Numbered from the stretch's first letter, positions 8,711 to 19,020 are shown. The stretch is 64,000 nucleotides of DNA from Terriglobales bacterium (GCA_027485675.1 JAIXQP010000030.1:62001-126000), one strand, 5' to 3'. The notes: a model not told the origin generated them from the letters alone. Translations and numbers: made by a program.

Positions 8711-9817
8711 ATGCCGATGCTACACTGTTTTGCTTTGCAGGATCTTCACGCTTTGCACTCACCTGTTTCGGAATCGCTCGCCCGCGCCGGCGCCTGGTTT
8801 TTACATTCGGGGATTCAGGAGCCCAACGGCGGGGTCGCCCGCTATCACCTGTCGGCGAAGGGCCGGAATCTGCCAGTGTCGACGGAGATCACCGGCTATG
8901 CCTGCAGCACCTTCTCCTATCTCTACCGTCTGACGGGGGAGGAGGCTTACCGCGCCGCCGGCCTCCGGGCCGCCGCGTTTCTCGCCGATGTGGCCTGGCA
9001 GCCGGAGATCGCCGCGATGCCGTTTGAGGTCGGCGATCCGCTGCCTCCGGCCTACTTCTTCGACTGCGGGATTATCATCCGGGGCCTGCTGACGGTGTAC
9101 CGGATGACCGGCGAGGCCCGGTGGCTCGAGCGCGCCCGCGAGATCGGCCTTTTCATGGGAAAGGCGTTCCGGGTGGAAGGCCGGTGCCATCCGATTGTCG
9201 CGCTGCCGTCGCTCGAACCGTGGCCCTATGAGAAACGCTGGTCGCGGGAGCCCGGGTGCCTGCAGTTGAAATCGGCCATGGCGTGGAATGATTTGGCGCC
9301 GTACTTCCCGGCGGACCCGTTTCTCGATTGGTACGAGGAGGCGCTCGCCGAGGCGCTGGCTACCTGGGAGAGCTTCCTGCCCGGCGATCCCGATCCGCTG
9401 CGGGTGATGGACCGGCTCCACGCCCACTGCTACTTTCTCGAAGGGATGCAGCCGAGAAAAGAGCGCCCGGAGGTTCGGGCGACGCTGCGCGCCGCGATCG
9501 ACCGGACGAGTCACTACCTTCGGGAGATCTCGCCCCGCTTTGAACGGAGCGACGTCTGCGCTCAACTGCTGCGGGCTCGGCTCTACACGGGTGACGTGAA
9601 CGTGGCCTTGGCCGCGGACGAGGCGGCCCGCTGCGGGACCCACCAGGTGTTTGGTCCCGAGCCGATGAAAAACGGCGGCTTCTGTTTTGGCCGCCGGGAC
9701 GGGCAACCGATGCCCTTTATGAATCCGGTCTCGACCGCGTTCTGCCTGCAGGCTCTCGAACAGTGGCGGCAGTTTGTAGCGGGCGAGTTCCGAGGCGACA
9801 TCGCGGAACTGATTTGA
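8711..9817 (+). CDS. Alpha/alpha-barrel (six-hairpin-like) carbohydrate-associated protein
   Basis: 368 residues, cytoplasmic, no signal peptide. Repeating helix-hairpin segments with aromatic loops (TEITGYACSTFSYLYRLTG, then FDCGIIIRGLLTVYRMTGEARWLERA, LHAHCYFLEG, ERSDVCAQLLRARLYTG) resemble (alpha/alpha)6 glycosidase/epimerase-like proteins that often sit in polysaccharide loci. I cannot assign a reaction. AGGAAGA at 8694-8700 lies about 10 bases before the ATG, a plausible ribosome site. Its TGA overlaps the TTG start of the downstream glycosyltransferase (TTGA). It is probably the first gene of the glycan cluster. Confidence 0.72.
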   Translation: MPMLHCFALQDLHALHSPVSESLARAGAWFLHSGIQEPNGGVARYHLSAKGRNLPVSTEITGYACSTFSYLYRLTGEEAYRAAGLRAAAFLADVAWQPEIAAMPFEVGDPLPPAYFFDCGIIIRGLLTVYRMTGEARWLERAREIGLFMGKAFRVEGRCHPIVALPSLEPWPYEKRWSREPGCLQLKSAMAWNDLAPYFPADPFLDWYEEALAEALATWESFLPGDPDPLRVMDRLHAHCYFLEGMQPRKERPEVRATLRAAIDRTSHYLREISPRFERSDVCAQLLRARLYTGDVNVALAADEAARCGTHQVFGPEPMKNGGFCFGRRDGQPMPFMNPVSTAFCLQALEQWRQFVAGEFRGDIAELI

Positions 9818-12453
9818 AACGGCAGTGCAAGGTCGCCTTCGCCACCGGGTCCGAGGATCTCATCCCGACGCTCCTCGAAGAGATGGCGAAGTTGCCCGGC
9901 GAGTTGCCGATCGTCGTCGTCAGCGAATTCCCTCCCCCGGCCGGCCGGTGGATTCCGTGGAACCCGGCCCGTTCGTTCGCGGATAACTATGAGCGGCTGC
10001 TGGCCGACCTCGGCGAGGAGGAGGTGGCCTTCGCAGGGATCATCCTGCAGCCGAACATGCCCTATTGGGCGATGCGCTGGGCGGCGCTGCGGGCGTTTGG
10101 GCTGCGGGTCGTCTTCTACAACGACAACCTGGACCACTTCATGCTCCGGCCGCGTTCGCTGCCGGTGATTGCGCGGCACTTCTGGTGGCAGACGAAGAAT
10201 CTGGTCCGGTGGGAGACGCGGCCGGGCGGCACGCTCTATACCTGGGCCTGGCGGCTGTTTCATCCGCGGTCGCTGCGGCGGCCGGTGCACTACGCCCTCG
10301 GGCGCTGGGCCGGGAGGCTGGCTTCGGGCACGGCGCCGGCGCCGGTGCTGCCGCCGGCGCTGCCGCCGGGGCTTTCCGTCGTGATCCCGACCCGGAACGG
10401 CCGGGACCTGCTCGAACGGCTTTGGCCGAGCTTGGCGCTGCCGGCCGGGGCGGAGGTGATCCTGGTGGACAACGGGAGCACCGACGGAACGGCGGCGGCG
10501 TTTCCGGAGGCGAAGGTGATTGTCTCGGCCGAACCGCTTTCGTTTGCGGCGGCCGTGAACCGGGGGATTGCCGCGGCGCAGTACTCGCATGTCTGTCTGC
10601 TGAACAACGACATGGTGCTGGAGCCGGGGTTCTTCGCGGCGCTGCGGGCGGCTTTCGACCAGGTTCCGGATCTGTTCGCGGCCACGGCGCAGATCTTCTT
10701 CCCGGAGGGCCAGCGCAGGGAAGAGACCGGCAAGGCGATGTACTACCCGGCGGCGAAGGACCATCTGCCGCTGCGCTGCGTCGAGCCCTTCGCGGGCGAG
10801 GACCGGACCTGGGTGCTGTACGGCTCCGGCGGCTGCACGCTATACGATACGGCGAAGCTGCGGGCGCTGGGCGGCTTCAACGAGACGTTCGTGCCGGCGT
10901 ATGTCGAGGACCTGGACGTCGGCTACCGGGGCTGGCTGCAAGGTTGGCCGTCGGTGTTTGTCGCCGGAGCACGGGTGCTGCATCTGCACCGGTCCACCAC
11001 GTCGAAGGTCTTCTCGCCGTTCGAGTTAGCTTGCGCCGTCGAACGGAACTATCTGCGCTTCGTGGCCACGGGCACGGGGCCGCACTTCCGGGTGCTGTGG
11101 GAGCAGGCGCTGGCGCAGTTGAACCATCAGGCGGCCAAGCAGGAGCCGGTGCGGAGCGCCGAGGTCGTATTGGCCGAAGCCTGGAAACTCGCTTTGACGA
11201 AACGAAGCCCACAGCGGGCGGCGGTGGCGGAGCCGGAGATTCTGGCGCTGAATCAGGGCACGGTGGCCGTCTTCCCCGGCGAGCGTTTTAACGAAACGAA
11301 GCCAATGGTTACCGTGGTAACGCCGTACCTGCCGTTTCCGCTGTCGCACGGCGGGGCGGTGCGAATGTTTAACCTGATGCGGGAGGCTACGAAGACCCAC
11401 AATCAGGTGCTGCTGGCATTCGTCGAGGAGTTGGCGCCGCCTCCGCCGGAGCTGCTCGCCCTGTGCGCCGAGGTGGTGCTGGTGCAGCGGAAGGGGTCGC
11501 ATCTGAACACGAGCCCGGAGCGGCCGGACGTGGTGGAGGACTTTGACCGGGCGGACTTCCGGGCGGCGCTGCGGTGGTCGATTCGCAAATGGTCTCCTAT
11601 TATCGTTCAGTTGGAGTTCACGCAGATGGGACTCTACGCGCCGGACTGCCGGCCGGCGAAGACCGTGCTGGTGGAGCACGACATTACGCTCGACCTCTAT
11701 GAGCAGTTGCTCGAGCACAAGGACGACTGGGAGACCCGGCGGCAGCACCGGCTTTGGGTTCGTTTCGAAAAACGGCTGTGGGGCGAGGTGGACGCGATCG
11801 CGGTGATGAGCGAGAAAGACCGGGAGCGGATTGGCCGCGAGAACGCGATCGTCATCCGGAACGGGGTGGACCTCGAACGGTTCCGGCCGGTGGAGGGCGC
11901 GCCGGAGCCGCGGCGGTTGCTGTTTCTGGGCTCGTTCGCGCACCTGCCGAACCTGCTGGCGCTGGACTTCTTTCTCGCCGAGGTGTGGCCGCGGCTCGAG
12001 AACGTCACGCTGCATATCATCGCCGGAAAGAACCATGAACGATATCTCGACGGGCGGGACTTTAGCCGGCCGGGGATTGAGCTCGAAGGGTTCGTCTCCG
12101 ATGTGCGTGGGGCGTATGGCCGGGCCACGGTGGTCCTGGCGCCGCTGGTGGCATCAGCGGGAACCAACATCAAGGTGATGGAAGCGATGGCGATGCGGAA
12201 GGCGATTGTAGCGACGCCGGCGGGAATCAACGGGCTCGATTTAACCGATGGCGAGGACGTGCTGATCGCGCGGACCGGGGCGGAGATGGCGGCGGCGATC
12301 GACTCGCTGCTCGACGATCCGGCGCGCCGCGAGGCGATTGAAGCCGCGGCCCGCCGCACGGCCGAGGAGCGCTACGGCTGGGACCGCATCGGCGCCGAGC
12401 AGGCGGCGATGTACCATACACTGAGAGATTCCTATGTCGCAAAAACTGTCTGA
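9814..12453 (+). CDS. Fused glycosyltransferase: N-terminal domain + GT2 + GT4
   Basis: About 879 residues from a TTG that overlaps the preceding TGA (TTGA, 9814-9817); a GTG at 9763 is an in-frame alternative. There are three parts. An N-terminal GT4-like N-lobe fragment of about 170 residues comes first. A GT2 domain follows ([39 protein letters not shown], then [20 protein letters not shown], about residues 187-425). A GT4 domain ends the protein ([65 protein letters not shown], about 495-875). No membrane helix is evident. A fused two-transferase enzyme suggests sequential addition of two sugars to a surface glycan. Its 3' end overlaps the gnd start by 20 bases. Confidence 0.9.
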   Translation: MKRQCKVAFATGSEDLIPTLLEEMAKLPGELPIVVVSEFPPPAGRWIPWNPARSFADNYERLLADLGEEEVAFAGIILQPNMPYWAMRWAALRAFGLRVVFYNDNLDHFMLRPRSLPVIARHFWWQTKNLVRWETRPGGTLYTWAWRLFHPRSLRRPVHYALGRWAGRLASGTAPAPVLPPALPPGLSVVIPTRNGRDLLERLWPSLALPAGAEVILVDNGSTDGTAAAFPEAKVIVSAEPLSFAAAVNRGIAAAQYSHVCLLNNDMVLEPGFFAALRAAFDQVPDLFAATAQIFFPEGQRREETGKAMYYPAAKDHLPLRCVEPFAGEDRTWVLYGSGGCTLYDTAKLRALGGFNETFVPAYVEDLDVGYRGWLQGWPSVFVAGARVLHLHRSTTSKVFSPFELACAVERNYLRFVATGTGPHFRVLWEQALAQLNHQAAKQEPVRSAEVVLAEAWKLALTKRSPQRAAVAEPEILALNQGTVAVFPGERFNETKPMVTVVTPYLPFPLSHGGAVRMFNLMREATKTHNQVLLAFVEELAPPPPELLALCAEVVLVQRKGSHLNTSPERPDVVEDFDRADFRAALRWSIRKWSPIIVQLEFTQMGLYAPDCRPAKTVLVEHDITLDLYEQLLEHKDDWETRRQHRLWVRFEKRLWGEVDAIAVMSEKDRERIGRENAIVIRNGVDLERFRPVEGAPEPRRLLFLGSFAHLPNLLALDFFLAEVWPRLENVTLHIIAGKNHERYLDGRDFSRPGIELEGFVSDVRGAYGRATVVLAPLVASAGTNIKVMEAMAMRKAIVATPAGINGLDLTDGEDVLIARTGAEMAAAIDSLLDDPARREAIEAAARRTAEERYGWDRIGAEQAAMYHTLRDSYVAKTV

Positions 12454-13936
12454 CATCGGCTTGGTTGGCTTGGCGGTAATGGGCCAGAACCTTGCCTTGA
12501 ACATTGCCGATCACGGCTTCCAGATTTCGGTCTATAACCGGACCACGGAGACGATGGAGAAGTTCGTCGCCGAAAACCCGAACACGCCGGGCGGCGTGGT
12601 GGGCGAGGCTACGCTCGAAGGGTTTGTGGCTTCGCTCTCGAAGCCCCGCAAGATTATCATCCTGGTGAAGGCGGGTAAGCCCACCGACGCCGTCATCAGT
12701 TCGCTTGAGCCGTTGCTCGAGCAGGGCGACATCATCATCGACGGCGGCAACGCGCTGTGGACGGACACGATCCGCCGTGAGAAAGAGCTTTCGGCCAAGG
12801 GCCTGCGCTTTGTCGGCTCCGGCGTTTCGGGCGGCGAAGAGGGCGCGCGGTTCGGCCCGTCGCTGATGCCGGGCGGCGATCCTTCGAGCTTCGAGGAGAT
12901 CAAGCCGATTTGGGACGCGATTGCGGCCAAAGTGGACGCCGAGACGGGCAAGCCGTTGATGGGCGCGACGCCGGGTAACCCGGTGGTGGGTGGGGTGCCG
13001 TGCACCACCTACATCGGCCCGAACGGCGCCGGCCACTACGTGAAGATGGTGCACAACGGCATCGAGTACGGCGATATGCAGATGATCTGCGAGGCCTACG
13101 CGATTCTGACGCAGTTGGGCGGGTTGACCCCGGCCGAGTGCAGCCAGGTGTTCGCCGAATGGAACAAGGGCGTGCTCGACAGCTTCCTGATCGAGATTAC
13201 GGCTGACATTCTGCAGCAGAAGGACCCGATGACGGGCGGCCCGTTTGTCGACATCGTGCTCGATACGGCCGGGCAGAAGGGTACGGGCAAGTGGACGAGC
13301 GTGAACGCGCTCGACATGGGCGTGCCGGCGCCGACGGTGGCCGAGGCGGTGTTTGCGCGGTGCCTCTCCGCGGTGAAGGAAGAGCGCGTGGCGGCTTCGG
13401 CCACGTTGCAGGGCCCGAACAAGGTCTATTCGGGCGACCGGAATCAGCTGATCCACATGGTCCACGATGCGCTGTACCTTTCGAAGATCTGCTCCTACGC
13501 GCAGGGTTTCCAACTGATGCGGACGGCGCAGGCCGAGTACAACTGGACGCTGAACTTTGGCGAGATTGCGAAGATCTGGCGCGGCGGCTGCATCATCCGC
13601 GCAGGCTTCCTGCAGAAGATCACGGAAGCCTTTACGCTCAACCCGGAACTGGCGAACCTGTTGCTCGATCCCTACTTCAGCGCCGAGGTGCATCGCTGCC
13701 AGTCCAACTGGCGGACAGTGATTGCCCTGGCGGCCGGCCATGGCATTAGCGCGCCGACGTTCTTCTCGGCGCTCTCCTACTACGACGGTTACCGTTCGGC
13801 GCGGCTGCCGGCCAACCTGCTGCAGGCGCAGCGAGACTACTTCGGCGCCCACACCTACGAGCGGACGGACTTCCCGCGCGGCAAGTTCTTCCACCTCGAT
13901 TGGCCGGAGCCGGGCCGTCCGCAACTCGAAGTATGA
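12434..13936 (+). CDS. gnd: 6-phosphogluconate dehydrogenase, decarboxylating
   Basis: 500 residues. Oxidises 6-phosphogluconate to ribulose 5-phosphate + CO2 with NADP+ in the oxidative pentose phosphate pathway. The NADP-binding start [21 protein letters not shown] and the NRT that follows are canonical. So is IIDGGNALW and the substrate signature [20 protein letters not shown]. The catalytic-helix region [19 protein letters not shown] carries the expected Lys and Asn. It begins inside the 3' end of the glycosyltransferase gene and ends in an ATGA overlap with the AGE epimerase, so it lies inside a glycan-type operon rather than with zwf or pgl. It is slightly longer than the usual 470-480 residues at the C-terminus. 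Confidence 0.96.
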   Translation: MSQKLSDIGLVGLAVMGQNLALNIADHGFQISVYNRTTETMEKFVAENPNTPGGVVGEATLEGFVASLSKPRKIIILVKAGKPTDAVISSLEPLLEQGDIIIDGGNALWTDTIRREKELSAKGLRFVGSGVSGGEEGARFGPSLMPGGDPSSFEEIKPIWDAIAAKVDAETGKPLMGATPGNPVVGGVPCTTYIGPNGAGHYVKMVHNGIEYGDMQMICEAYAILTQLGGLTPAECSQVFAEWNKGVLDSFLIEITADILQQKDPMTGGPFVDIVLDTAGQKGTGKWTSVNALDMGVPAPTVAEAVFARCLSAVKEERVAASATLQGPNKVYSGDRNQLIHMVHDALYLSKICSYAQGFQLMRTAQAEYNWTLNFGEIAKIWRGGCIIRAGFLQKITEAFTLNPELANLLLDPYFSAEVHRCQSNWRTVIALAAGHGISAPTFFSALSYYDGYRSARLPANLLQAQRDYFGAHTYERTDFPRGKFFHLDWPEPGRPQLEV

Positions 13937-15060
13937 CGCTCGCGGCCTACGCCAGCTTCTACCGCGACCATCTGACCAACGCCGTGCTCCCGTTCTGGCT
14001 GAACCACACGCCGGACCGGGAGCACGGCGGTTACTTTTCCTGCGTCGACCGGCAGGGCCAGGTGTACGATCCGCGGAAGTACGTCTGGATGCAGGGCCGG
14101 GCCGTCTGGATGTTTCAAACGCTCTATAGCACTTTCGACGCGCGGCCGGAGTATGCGGATTTTGCGGCGAATGTGTTCCGGTTCGTCGACCGGTTTGCGC
14201 GGCGGAACGAGCCGCGCGTGTGGTTTTCGCTGGGGCGGGACGGCGCGCCGGGGTACTTTCAGCGGAAGCCGTATTCGGCGGTGTTCGTGGCCTTGGCGTG
14301 TATTTCGCAGGGACGGGTGGCGGAGGCGCGGGAGCTGTTCTGGCGGATTGACGGCTGGATCAAAGACCCCACGGTGCTGGGCCGGCCGGCGGGTCCGGTG
14401 TCGCAATTGGCCGACATCATGGTGCTGGCGCTGCTGGCGATGGAGCTGTTGGCCGTCGAGGAGGATCCGCGCTACCGGCTGAAGATCGCCGAGTGCCAGG
14501 AGGCGGTTTGGGCGCACTACGACGCGGCCAACTGGCTGCTGCTCGAAAACGTCGCCTCGCGAGATCTGCCGGAGGGCCGGATGGTGTGTCCGGGGAGTAT
14601 TCTCGAGGTCGCCTGGTTCCTGTTGCACACGATTGAGCGGGTGCCGAACGCGGAGCTTGAAGGGATGCTGCTGCGGTGCATCCTGGGGGCGCTCGAGTTC
14701 GGGTGGGACGGCGAGTACGGCGGCCTCTACTACTTCATGGATTTCGACGGACGCCCGCGGCCGGAGCTGGAAGCGAATATGAAGCTGTGGTGGCCGCACA
14801 CGGAAGCGCTCTACGCGCTCGTGCTGGCGTACACGCGGACGGGCGATGAGCGGTACAAACGCTGGCTGGACCGCGTGCACGAGTATACGTTTTCGACGTT
14901 CCCCGATTCGAAGTATGGCGAATGGTTTGGCTACTGCGACCGGAGCGGGCGCGTGGCGACGGAGATGAAGGGCGGCGCGTACAAGTGCTGCTTCCACGTG
15001 CCGCGGGCATTGCTCTATAGCATTCGGGCGATCGAACGGGCGGCTAGCGAACGAGCGTAA
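13933..15060 (+). CDS. AGE-family epimerase/isomerase (N-acylglucosamine 2-epimerase-like)
   Basis: 375 residues from the ATG in the ATGA overlap with gnd. An earlier GTG at 13900 would add 11 unlikely residues. (alpha/alpha)6 barrel of the AGE superfamily, which interconverts C2 epimers or ketose/aldose pairs of (acylated) sugars. Family marks are visible: [26 protein letters not shown], the His-bearing [11 protein letters not shown], and [10 protein letters not shown] near the C-terminus. The usual catalytic histidines are present. Substrate cannot be read from sequence. Its 3' end overlaps the convergent HDOD gene by 17 bases. Confidence 0.88.
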   Translation: MTLAAYASFYRDHLTNAVLPFWLNHTPDREHGGYFSCVDRQGQVYDPRKYVWMQGRAVWMFQTLYSTFDARPEYADFAANVFRFVDRFARRNEPRVWFSLGRDGAPGYFQRKPYSAVFVALACISQGRVAEARELFWRIDGWIKDPTVLGRPAGPVSQLADIMVLALLAMELLAVEEDPRYRLKIAECQEAVWAHYDAANWLLLENVASRDLPEGRMVCPGSILEVAWFLLHTIERVPNAELEGMLLRCILGALEFGWDGEYGGLYYFMDFDGRPRPELEANMKLWWPHTEALYALVLAYTRTGDERYKRWLDRVHEYTFSTFPDSKYGEWFGYCDRSGRVATEMKGGAYKCCFHVPRALLYSIRAIERAASERA

Positions 15061-16465
15061 GGGCGTGCGCGAGGCCGTCGCGAATCTTGCCGAGGCGCGG
15101 CAGGAGCCCGTCGGTCTGGCAGGTGGTTTTGCGGTCGGCGTAGAGGATGCCGGCCAGTTGGCGATTGACGACGACGGGTAGCACGGCGAAGACGGCCGGT
15201 TGGACGGCTTTGACGAAGGGCGACTCGCGGAAGCGGCCGTCGGTGAGCAGGTCGACGAGCAGGTCCTGCTTCATGACGACGGCGAGCGAGAGCGGGGGCC
15301 GTTTGGGGAAGGCGACCGAGGAGGAGAAGAGCTTGCGGGCGGCGGCGGCGTCCATGCCGAGCACGCCGGTGGCCTCCATGTTTTCGAGCGACCGGCTGAC
15401 TTCGCAGAAGACGGCGCGATCGAACATGTTGGTATCGAGAACGGCTTCGAGCGCGAGCGCCACGGCGCTTTGGCGGTCCACGCCGCCGTCGGCGCGGCCG
15501 AGCATCTCTTCGAGCGGCTCTTTCACCTTGCGGTCGTTGGCTTGGAGCCGGTCGGCGCGGACACCCAGGTGGCGGAGGTTATCCTTGGCCTCATCCATGG
15601 CCCGTTCCATGAGTTTCGGCACCTGGGCGAGCGTGAGGCCGAAAACGCCGCCGTAGGTGTTCACCCAGTGGTCGAGGAGCTTCTGTTTTTCGGCCTCATC
15701 GCAGCGCTGGGAGGCGCCGACGACAATGTTGCCGAGCTTCGCGGCCAGGGCGATGCGGCTTTCGGGATCTTCGGCGGCCTGGGCCTTGAGCACTTCGGGC
15801 TCGACGACGACAGCCATTTGGGGGGCGCCGTGGAGGCCGAAGCTGGCGAGGACGCCCTTGCCGACTTCGTCAAAGGTGAAGGTGGTCTCTTTGCGGCACT
15901 CCACCTTTTCGGCCAGGAGCTTGCCTTCGCAGGCAGCCATGATCTTGGCGTACTGTTCGGGGCGATGGTAGGCGAAGACGATTTCGCCGACGTTGGCGAG
16001 CATGCCGGCGAGGTAGGCCTCTTCGGAGAGGCGGCCGTCGGTCTTCGTGGTGAGTTGCTTCGAGACGTTGGCCGAGAGCAGCGAGTACGTGACGAGTTCC
16101 ACGATGCCGGGCGACTTCTTGGCGTAGTGTTCGAGGAAGCGGGAGCTGGCGGCGATGTGGACGAGAGCGTCGAGGCCGAGCAGCGAGGCGGCATGGGAGA
16201 CGCTGAGGACGGGCCGGCCGGAGCGATTGTAGAGAGCGGAGTTGGCCGTGCGGAGAATCCGCAGAGTCAAGGCGACATCGCGCTGAATGGTGCTGGCGAA
16301 CTTCTGGATGGTTGCGTTCAGGTCGCTCGAGAGAGCGAGAATCGCGCGCACATGTTCGGCGCAAGCCGGAAAGTCGGGGTCGCTGCGGACCTGCTGTAGA
16401 AACACCTCGAGCGGTGTAATTCCTGACTTCGCGCTGTCCTTATCCACTGGCGTCCAGGGTATCAT
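15044..16465 (-). CDS. HDOD-domain signalling protein with C-terminal GAF-like region
   Basis: 473 residues, soluble. Residues about 20-230 match the HDOD fold: LALSSDLNATIQKFASTIQRDVALTLRILRTANSALYNRS, then SVSHAASLLGLDAL, AYLAGMLANVGEIV. This is the HD-related output domain that lacks a full phosphodiesterase metal site. The C-terminal about 150 residues (DTNMFDRAVFCEV...PVVVNRQLAGILYADRK) look GAF-like. Such proteins regulate motility, chemotaxis or stress responses, but no partner genes are nearby. GGAGG lies 12 bases before the ATG. The gene diverges from the HAD gene with only six bases between start codons. Confidence 0.87.
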   Translation of the reverse strand: MIPWTPVDKDSAKSGITPLEVFLQQVRSDPDFPACAEHVRAILALSSDLNATIQKFASTIQRDVALTLRILRTANSALYNRSGRPVLSVSHAASLLGLDALVHIAASSRFLEHYAKKSPGIVELVTYSLLSANVSKQLTTKTDGRLSEEAYLAGMLANVGEIVFAYHRPEQYAKIMAACEGKLLAEKVECRKETTFTFDEVGKGVLASFGLHGAPQMAVVVEPEVLKAQAAEDPESRIALAAKLGNIVVGASQRCDEAEKQKLLDHWVNTYGGVFGLTLAQVPKLMERAMDEAKDNLRHLGVRADRLQANDRKVKEPLEEMLGRADGGVDRQSAVALALEAVLDTNMFDRAVFCEVSRSLENMEATGVLGMDAAAARKLFSSSVAFPKRPPLSLAVVMKQDLLVDLLTDGRFRESPFVKAVQPAVFAVLPVVVNRQLAGILYADRKTTCQTDGLLPRLGKIRDGLAHALTLVR

Positions 16466-16474
16466 GAAAGGTTG
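16460..16474 (+). promoter_or_regulatory. Candidate leaderless promoter: TATCAT, six bases, TTG
   Basis: TATCAT (16460-16465) is followed by gaaagg and then the TTG start at 16472 of the HAD phosphatase, so the predicted transcription start coincides with the start codon. The hexamer overlaps the start codon of the divergent HDOD gene. No -35 match is visible. Confidence 0.5.
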
Positions 16475-17155
16475 CCGCCTCCGTTACTGCTTTTTGATAT
16501 CGATGGGACGCTTGTACGCCGGGCCGGGCCGTTGCACCGCGAGGTGCTTGAAGAAGCGGCGCGCGCCGTGACGGGCATCGCCTCGGCCACGACGGCAAAC
16601 ATTCCGACGCAGGGGATGCTGGACGGACAGATTTTGACGCTGATGCTGCGCGAGGGGGGCCTTTCGCTCGCGGCGATCCGGCGGGCGCTGCCGGCGATGA
16701 TGGAGATGGCGCAGGACCTATATGTTGACCGCTGCCCGGACCTGACGAAGAAGGTGTGTCCCGGTGCGCGGGGGCTGCTATCCCGGTTGGCGCGGAAGCA
16801 GGTGCGGACAGGGTTGGTAACCGGGAACCTGTCGCGCATCGGCTGGCGGAAGATGGAGCGGGCGGGGTTGCGGCAGTACTTGCAGTTTGGGGCGTTCGCC
16901 GAGCAGGCGGACGAGCGGCGGAAGCTGGTGGCCCATGCGCTGCGGACGGCGCGGCGCGAGGGCTGGATTGCGCGGGGTTCCGTGGTGGCGTTGGTGGGCG
17001 ACCACGAGAACGATATCCTGGCGGCGCAGGCCAACGGGATTCCGGTAGTTTCCGTGGCGACCGGCGTTTCTCCCGCCGCCGATTTGGCCAAGCTGCAACC
17101 CGATTATTTGATTGATGACCTTCGAAGTTTTCCCTGGCAGGATTTGTCCCTTTGA
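16472..17155 (+). CDS. HAD-family hydrolase (phosphoglycolate phosphatase-like)
   Basis: 227 residues from a TTG. HAD motif I FDIDGTLV begins at residue 7, so the start must lie at this position. Motif II is TGNLS, the motif III lysine lies in the RRKLV segment, and motif IV is GDHENDI. The cap domain is helical (C1 type). Acts on small phosphorylated metabolites; the substrate is unknown, and phosphoglycolate or a sugar phosphate would be typical. The TGA overlaps the TTG start of the methyltransferase (TTGA at 17152-17155), so the two are coupled. Confidence 0.88.
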   Translation: MPPPLLLFDIDGTLVRRAGPLHREVLEEAARAVTGIASATTANIPTQGMLDGQILTLMLREGGLSLAAIRRALPAMMEMAQDLYVDRCPDLTKKVCPGARGLLSRLARKQVRTGLVTGNLSRIGWRKMERAGLRQYLQFGAFAEQADERRKLVAHALRTARREGWIARGSVVALVGDHENDILAAQANGIPVVSVATGVSPAADLAKLQPDYLIDDLRSFPWQDLSL

Positions 17156-18579
17156 GCAAGAGTGAATCGCAGTCGCTGGCCGTAAAGCGGGCCCAAGTCG
17201 AGTTCCATAATTTTGCCTCCCTCGGCGAGCCGGAGCGGGCCAAGCGGGTCTACCACGAGGAGAACGTGCGGCGGGGCGCGATCCTGCGTCATCATGCGGC
17301 CTTCATTGGTTCGATGACGCCGTTTGTCGAGATCGGCGCGAACGCGGGCCACTCGTCGTACATGCTCTGCAACGAGTTTGGGCAGGACGGATTTGCGCTG
17401 GACATTTCGGCCGATTCGCTGCGGCACGGCATTGCGCTGATGGACGAGTGGGGGCTTGAGAAGGCGCCGGTGCGGATTGCGGGCGATGCGCTGAACCTGC
17501 CGTTTCAGGACAACTCGTTGCGGGCGGTGATCGCCTACCAGATGCTGTCGCAGTTTCAGGATATTGAAGCGGTGTTTGTGGAGGCCAAGCGAGTGCTGGC
17601 GCCGGGCGGCACGTTCATCTTCGCCGAGGAGCCGATGCGGCGGAAGCTATCGCTGCGGCTCTATCGCTGCCCGTACTACGACACGATGAAGTGGTGGGAG
17701 CGGAAGCTGTACGACTGGGGGCTGCTGGGCTTCTTTGTGCAGGACGTGATTGGCGCGGCGCAGGAGGAGGGCTTCGGCATCCGGCAGAACCACCGGCTGG
17801 AGCTGCGGGACTGGCACGCGCTGATGGTGAAGCACTTCGAAGATATGGAGTTCCGGCTGTTTCTGCCGCAGCGCGGATGGGGCGAGAAGCTGACGCGCTG
17901 GATTGGACAGCGGATCGACAAGGCGGGGTCGGACTGGGTGCCGGCGCGGCTGCTGGGCGGGACGCTGGCGGCGATGTGCCGGAAGTATGGCGAGGCGGAG
18001 GTGGATCCGCATGCGCCGTTCGAGTCGCGGCTGCGCTGCCCGGATTGCTACGCGGGCATGCGGGTGGACGAGGCGGGGACGCTGCATTGTCTGGCTTGCT
18101 CCTACGCGGCGCCGAACGAAGGCGGCGTGTATAACCTGATCCGTTCGCACGAGAAGAAAGAGCTCTACCCGGGCGATCGCGACGACGTGATTGACTTCAC
18201 GCTGCCGGGGCACGAGACGAAGCTGCTCGAAGGCTGGTTCAACCTGGAAGGCAGCTACGGCAACAAGTATCGGTGGATTGGCGAACGGGCGACGGCGAAG
18301 CTGAAGCCGATGGACGCGGCGCCGAAGCGGATCCGCATTCGCGGCCACGTGAGCGCGAACTTTTTGAAACCGGGCGCCTTTGTGAAGGTGAAGGTGAACG
18401 GCGTCGAGGTGGTGGCCTGGGAGGCCGAGCGGACGGGACTGTTCATCCTCGAAGCAGACCTGCCGCCGGCGGCAGAATATCTGGTGGAGATGCTGGCCGG
18501 TCCGCTGTGGAAGGTGCCGACCGATGAGCGCCAGTTCACGGTGACGCTGAGTATGCTGCGGCTAACTCCCCGCGACTAG
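17152..18579 (+). CDS. SAM-dependent methyltransferase with zinc-ribbon and beta C-terminal domain
   Basis: 475 residues from a TTG that overlaps the upstream TGA. Residues about 45-165 are a class I methyltransferase: VEIGANAGHSSY (SAM motif I), LDIS, then GDALNLPFQDNSL and VLAPGGTFIFAEEP. Near residues 290-325 a zinc ribbon is visible: CPDC, then CLAC 20 or so residues later, like a Trm112/YcaR-type ribbon. The last 120 residues (RIRIRGHVSANFLKPGAFVKVKVNG...) are predicted beta-sandwich. The arrangement is typical of enzymes acting on surface sugars, but the target is unknown. The 3' end overlaps a convergent gene by 18 bases. Confidence 0.82.
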   Translation: MSKSESQSLAVKRAQVEFHNFASLGEPERAKRVYHEENVRRGAILRHHAAFIGSMTPFVEIGANAGHSSYMLCNEFGQDGFALDISADSLRHGIALMDEWGLEKAPVRIAGDALNLPFQDNSLRAVIAYQMLSQFQDIEAVFVEAKRVLAPGGTFIFAEEPMRRKLSLRLYRCPYYDTMKWWERKLYDWGLLGFFVQDVIGAAQEEGFGIRQNHRLELRDWHALMVKHFEDMEFRLFLPQRGWGEKLTRWIGQRIDKAGSDWVPARLLGGTLAAMCRKYGEAEVDPHAPFESRLRCPDCYAGMRVDEAGTLHCLACSYAAPNEGGVYNLIRSHEKKELYPGDRDDVIDFTLPGHETKLLEGWFNLEGSYGNKYRWIGERATAKLKPMDAAPKRIRIRGHVSANFLKPGAFVKVKVNGVEVVAWEAERTGLFILEADLPPAAEYLVEMLAGPLWKVPTDERQFTVTLSMLRLTPRD

Positions 18580-19020
18580 TTTGGTGCCGGTTTCCTGGTC
18601 GACGAGTTCGAGGGTGCCGGACTGCGGGAAGTAGACGGCCAGGCAGTTGGCGTTGAGCAGGACGGCCATGAACTTGCCCATGAGGAGATAGGCTTCGTCG
18701 TCGGCCGCGCCCTTTTGCAGGTCGATGGACCACCAGCCGCGATGGCGGCGGACCGCGGCGCCGGTATCGGCCGAGGTGACCTTGGCGGCGAGATCTTCAA
18801 CGAACATGCCGGGGACGGACTGCACTACGAAGGTGCGGGCGCCGATGACGAAGCGCGGCCATTCGACAGTGAAGGCGCCTTCGCCCCAGGCGCGGGTGGC
18901 GGCCAGGGTGGCTGAGTTCTGCGGCAACTCGCGATAGTCCTGCAACAAGAAGACGATCGAAACCAGCGGGTCGCCTGGCGCAAACGCGAACAGACCCTTA
19001 ATCCAGGAAGCAAGACTCAC
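18562..19020 (-). CDS. Hypothetical protein, about 152 aa
   Basis: No recognised family. I choose the GTG at 19020 because a TATAAT box (19032-19027, minus strand) lies exactly six bases before it. The longer ATG start at 19044 would place this box inside the coding region and overlap the neighbouring start. Compact soluble protein with strands such as GRTFVVQSVPG-like and WSIDLQKGAADDEAYLLMGKF. No membrane segment after the first 20 residues. It diverges from the DUF1549 gene, and its 3' end overlaps the methyltransferase gene by 18 bases. Confidence 0.6.
   Translation of the reverse strand: MSLASWIKGLFAFAPGDPLVSIVFLLQDYRELPQNSATLAATRAWGEGAFTVEWPRFVIGARTFVVQSVPGMFVEDLAAKVTSADTGAAVRRHRGWWSIDLQKGAADDEAYLLMGKFMAVLLNANCLAVYFPQSGTLELVDQETGTKLVAGS

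Noticed and set aside
12227-13924. 565-codon minus-strand frame opposite gnd and the GT4 domain
   Set aside because: Arg/His/Leu-rich composition typical of antisense frames in GC-rich genes; gnd on the other strand is unambiguous.
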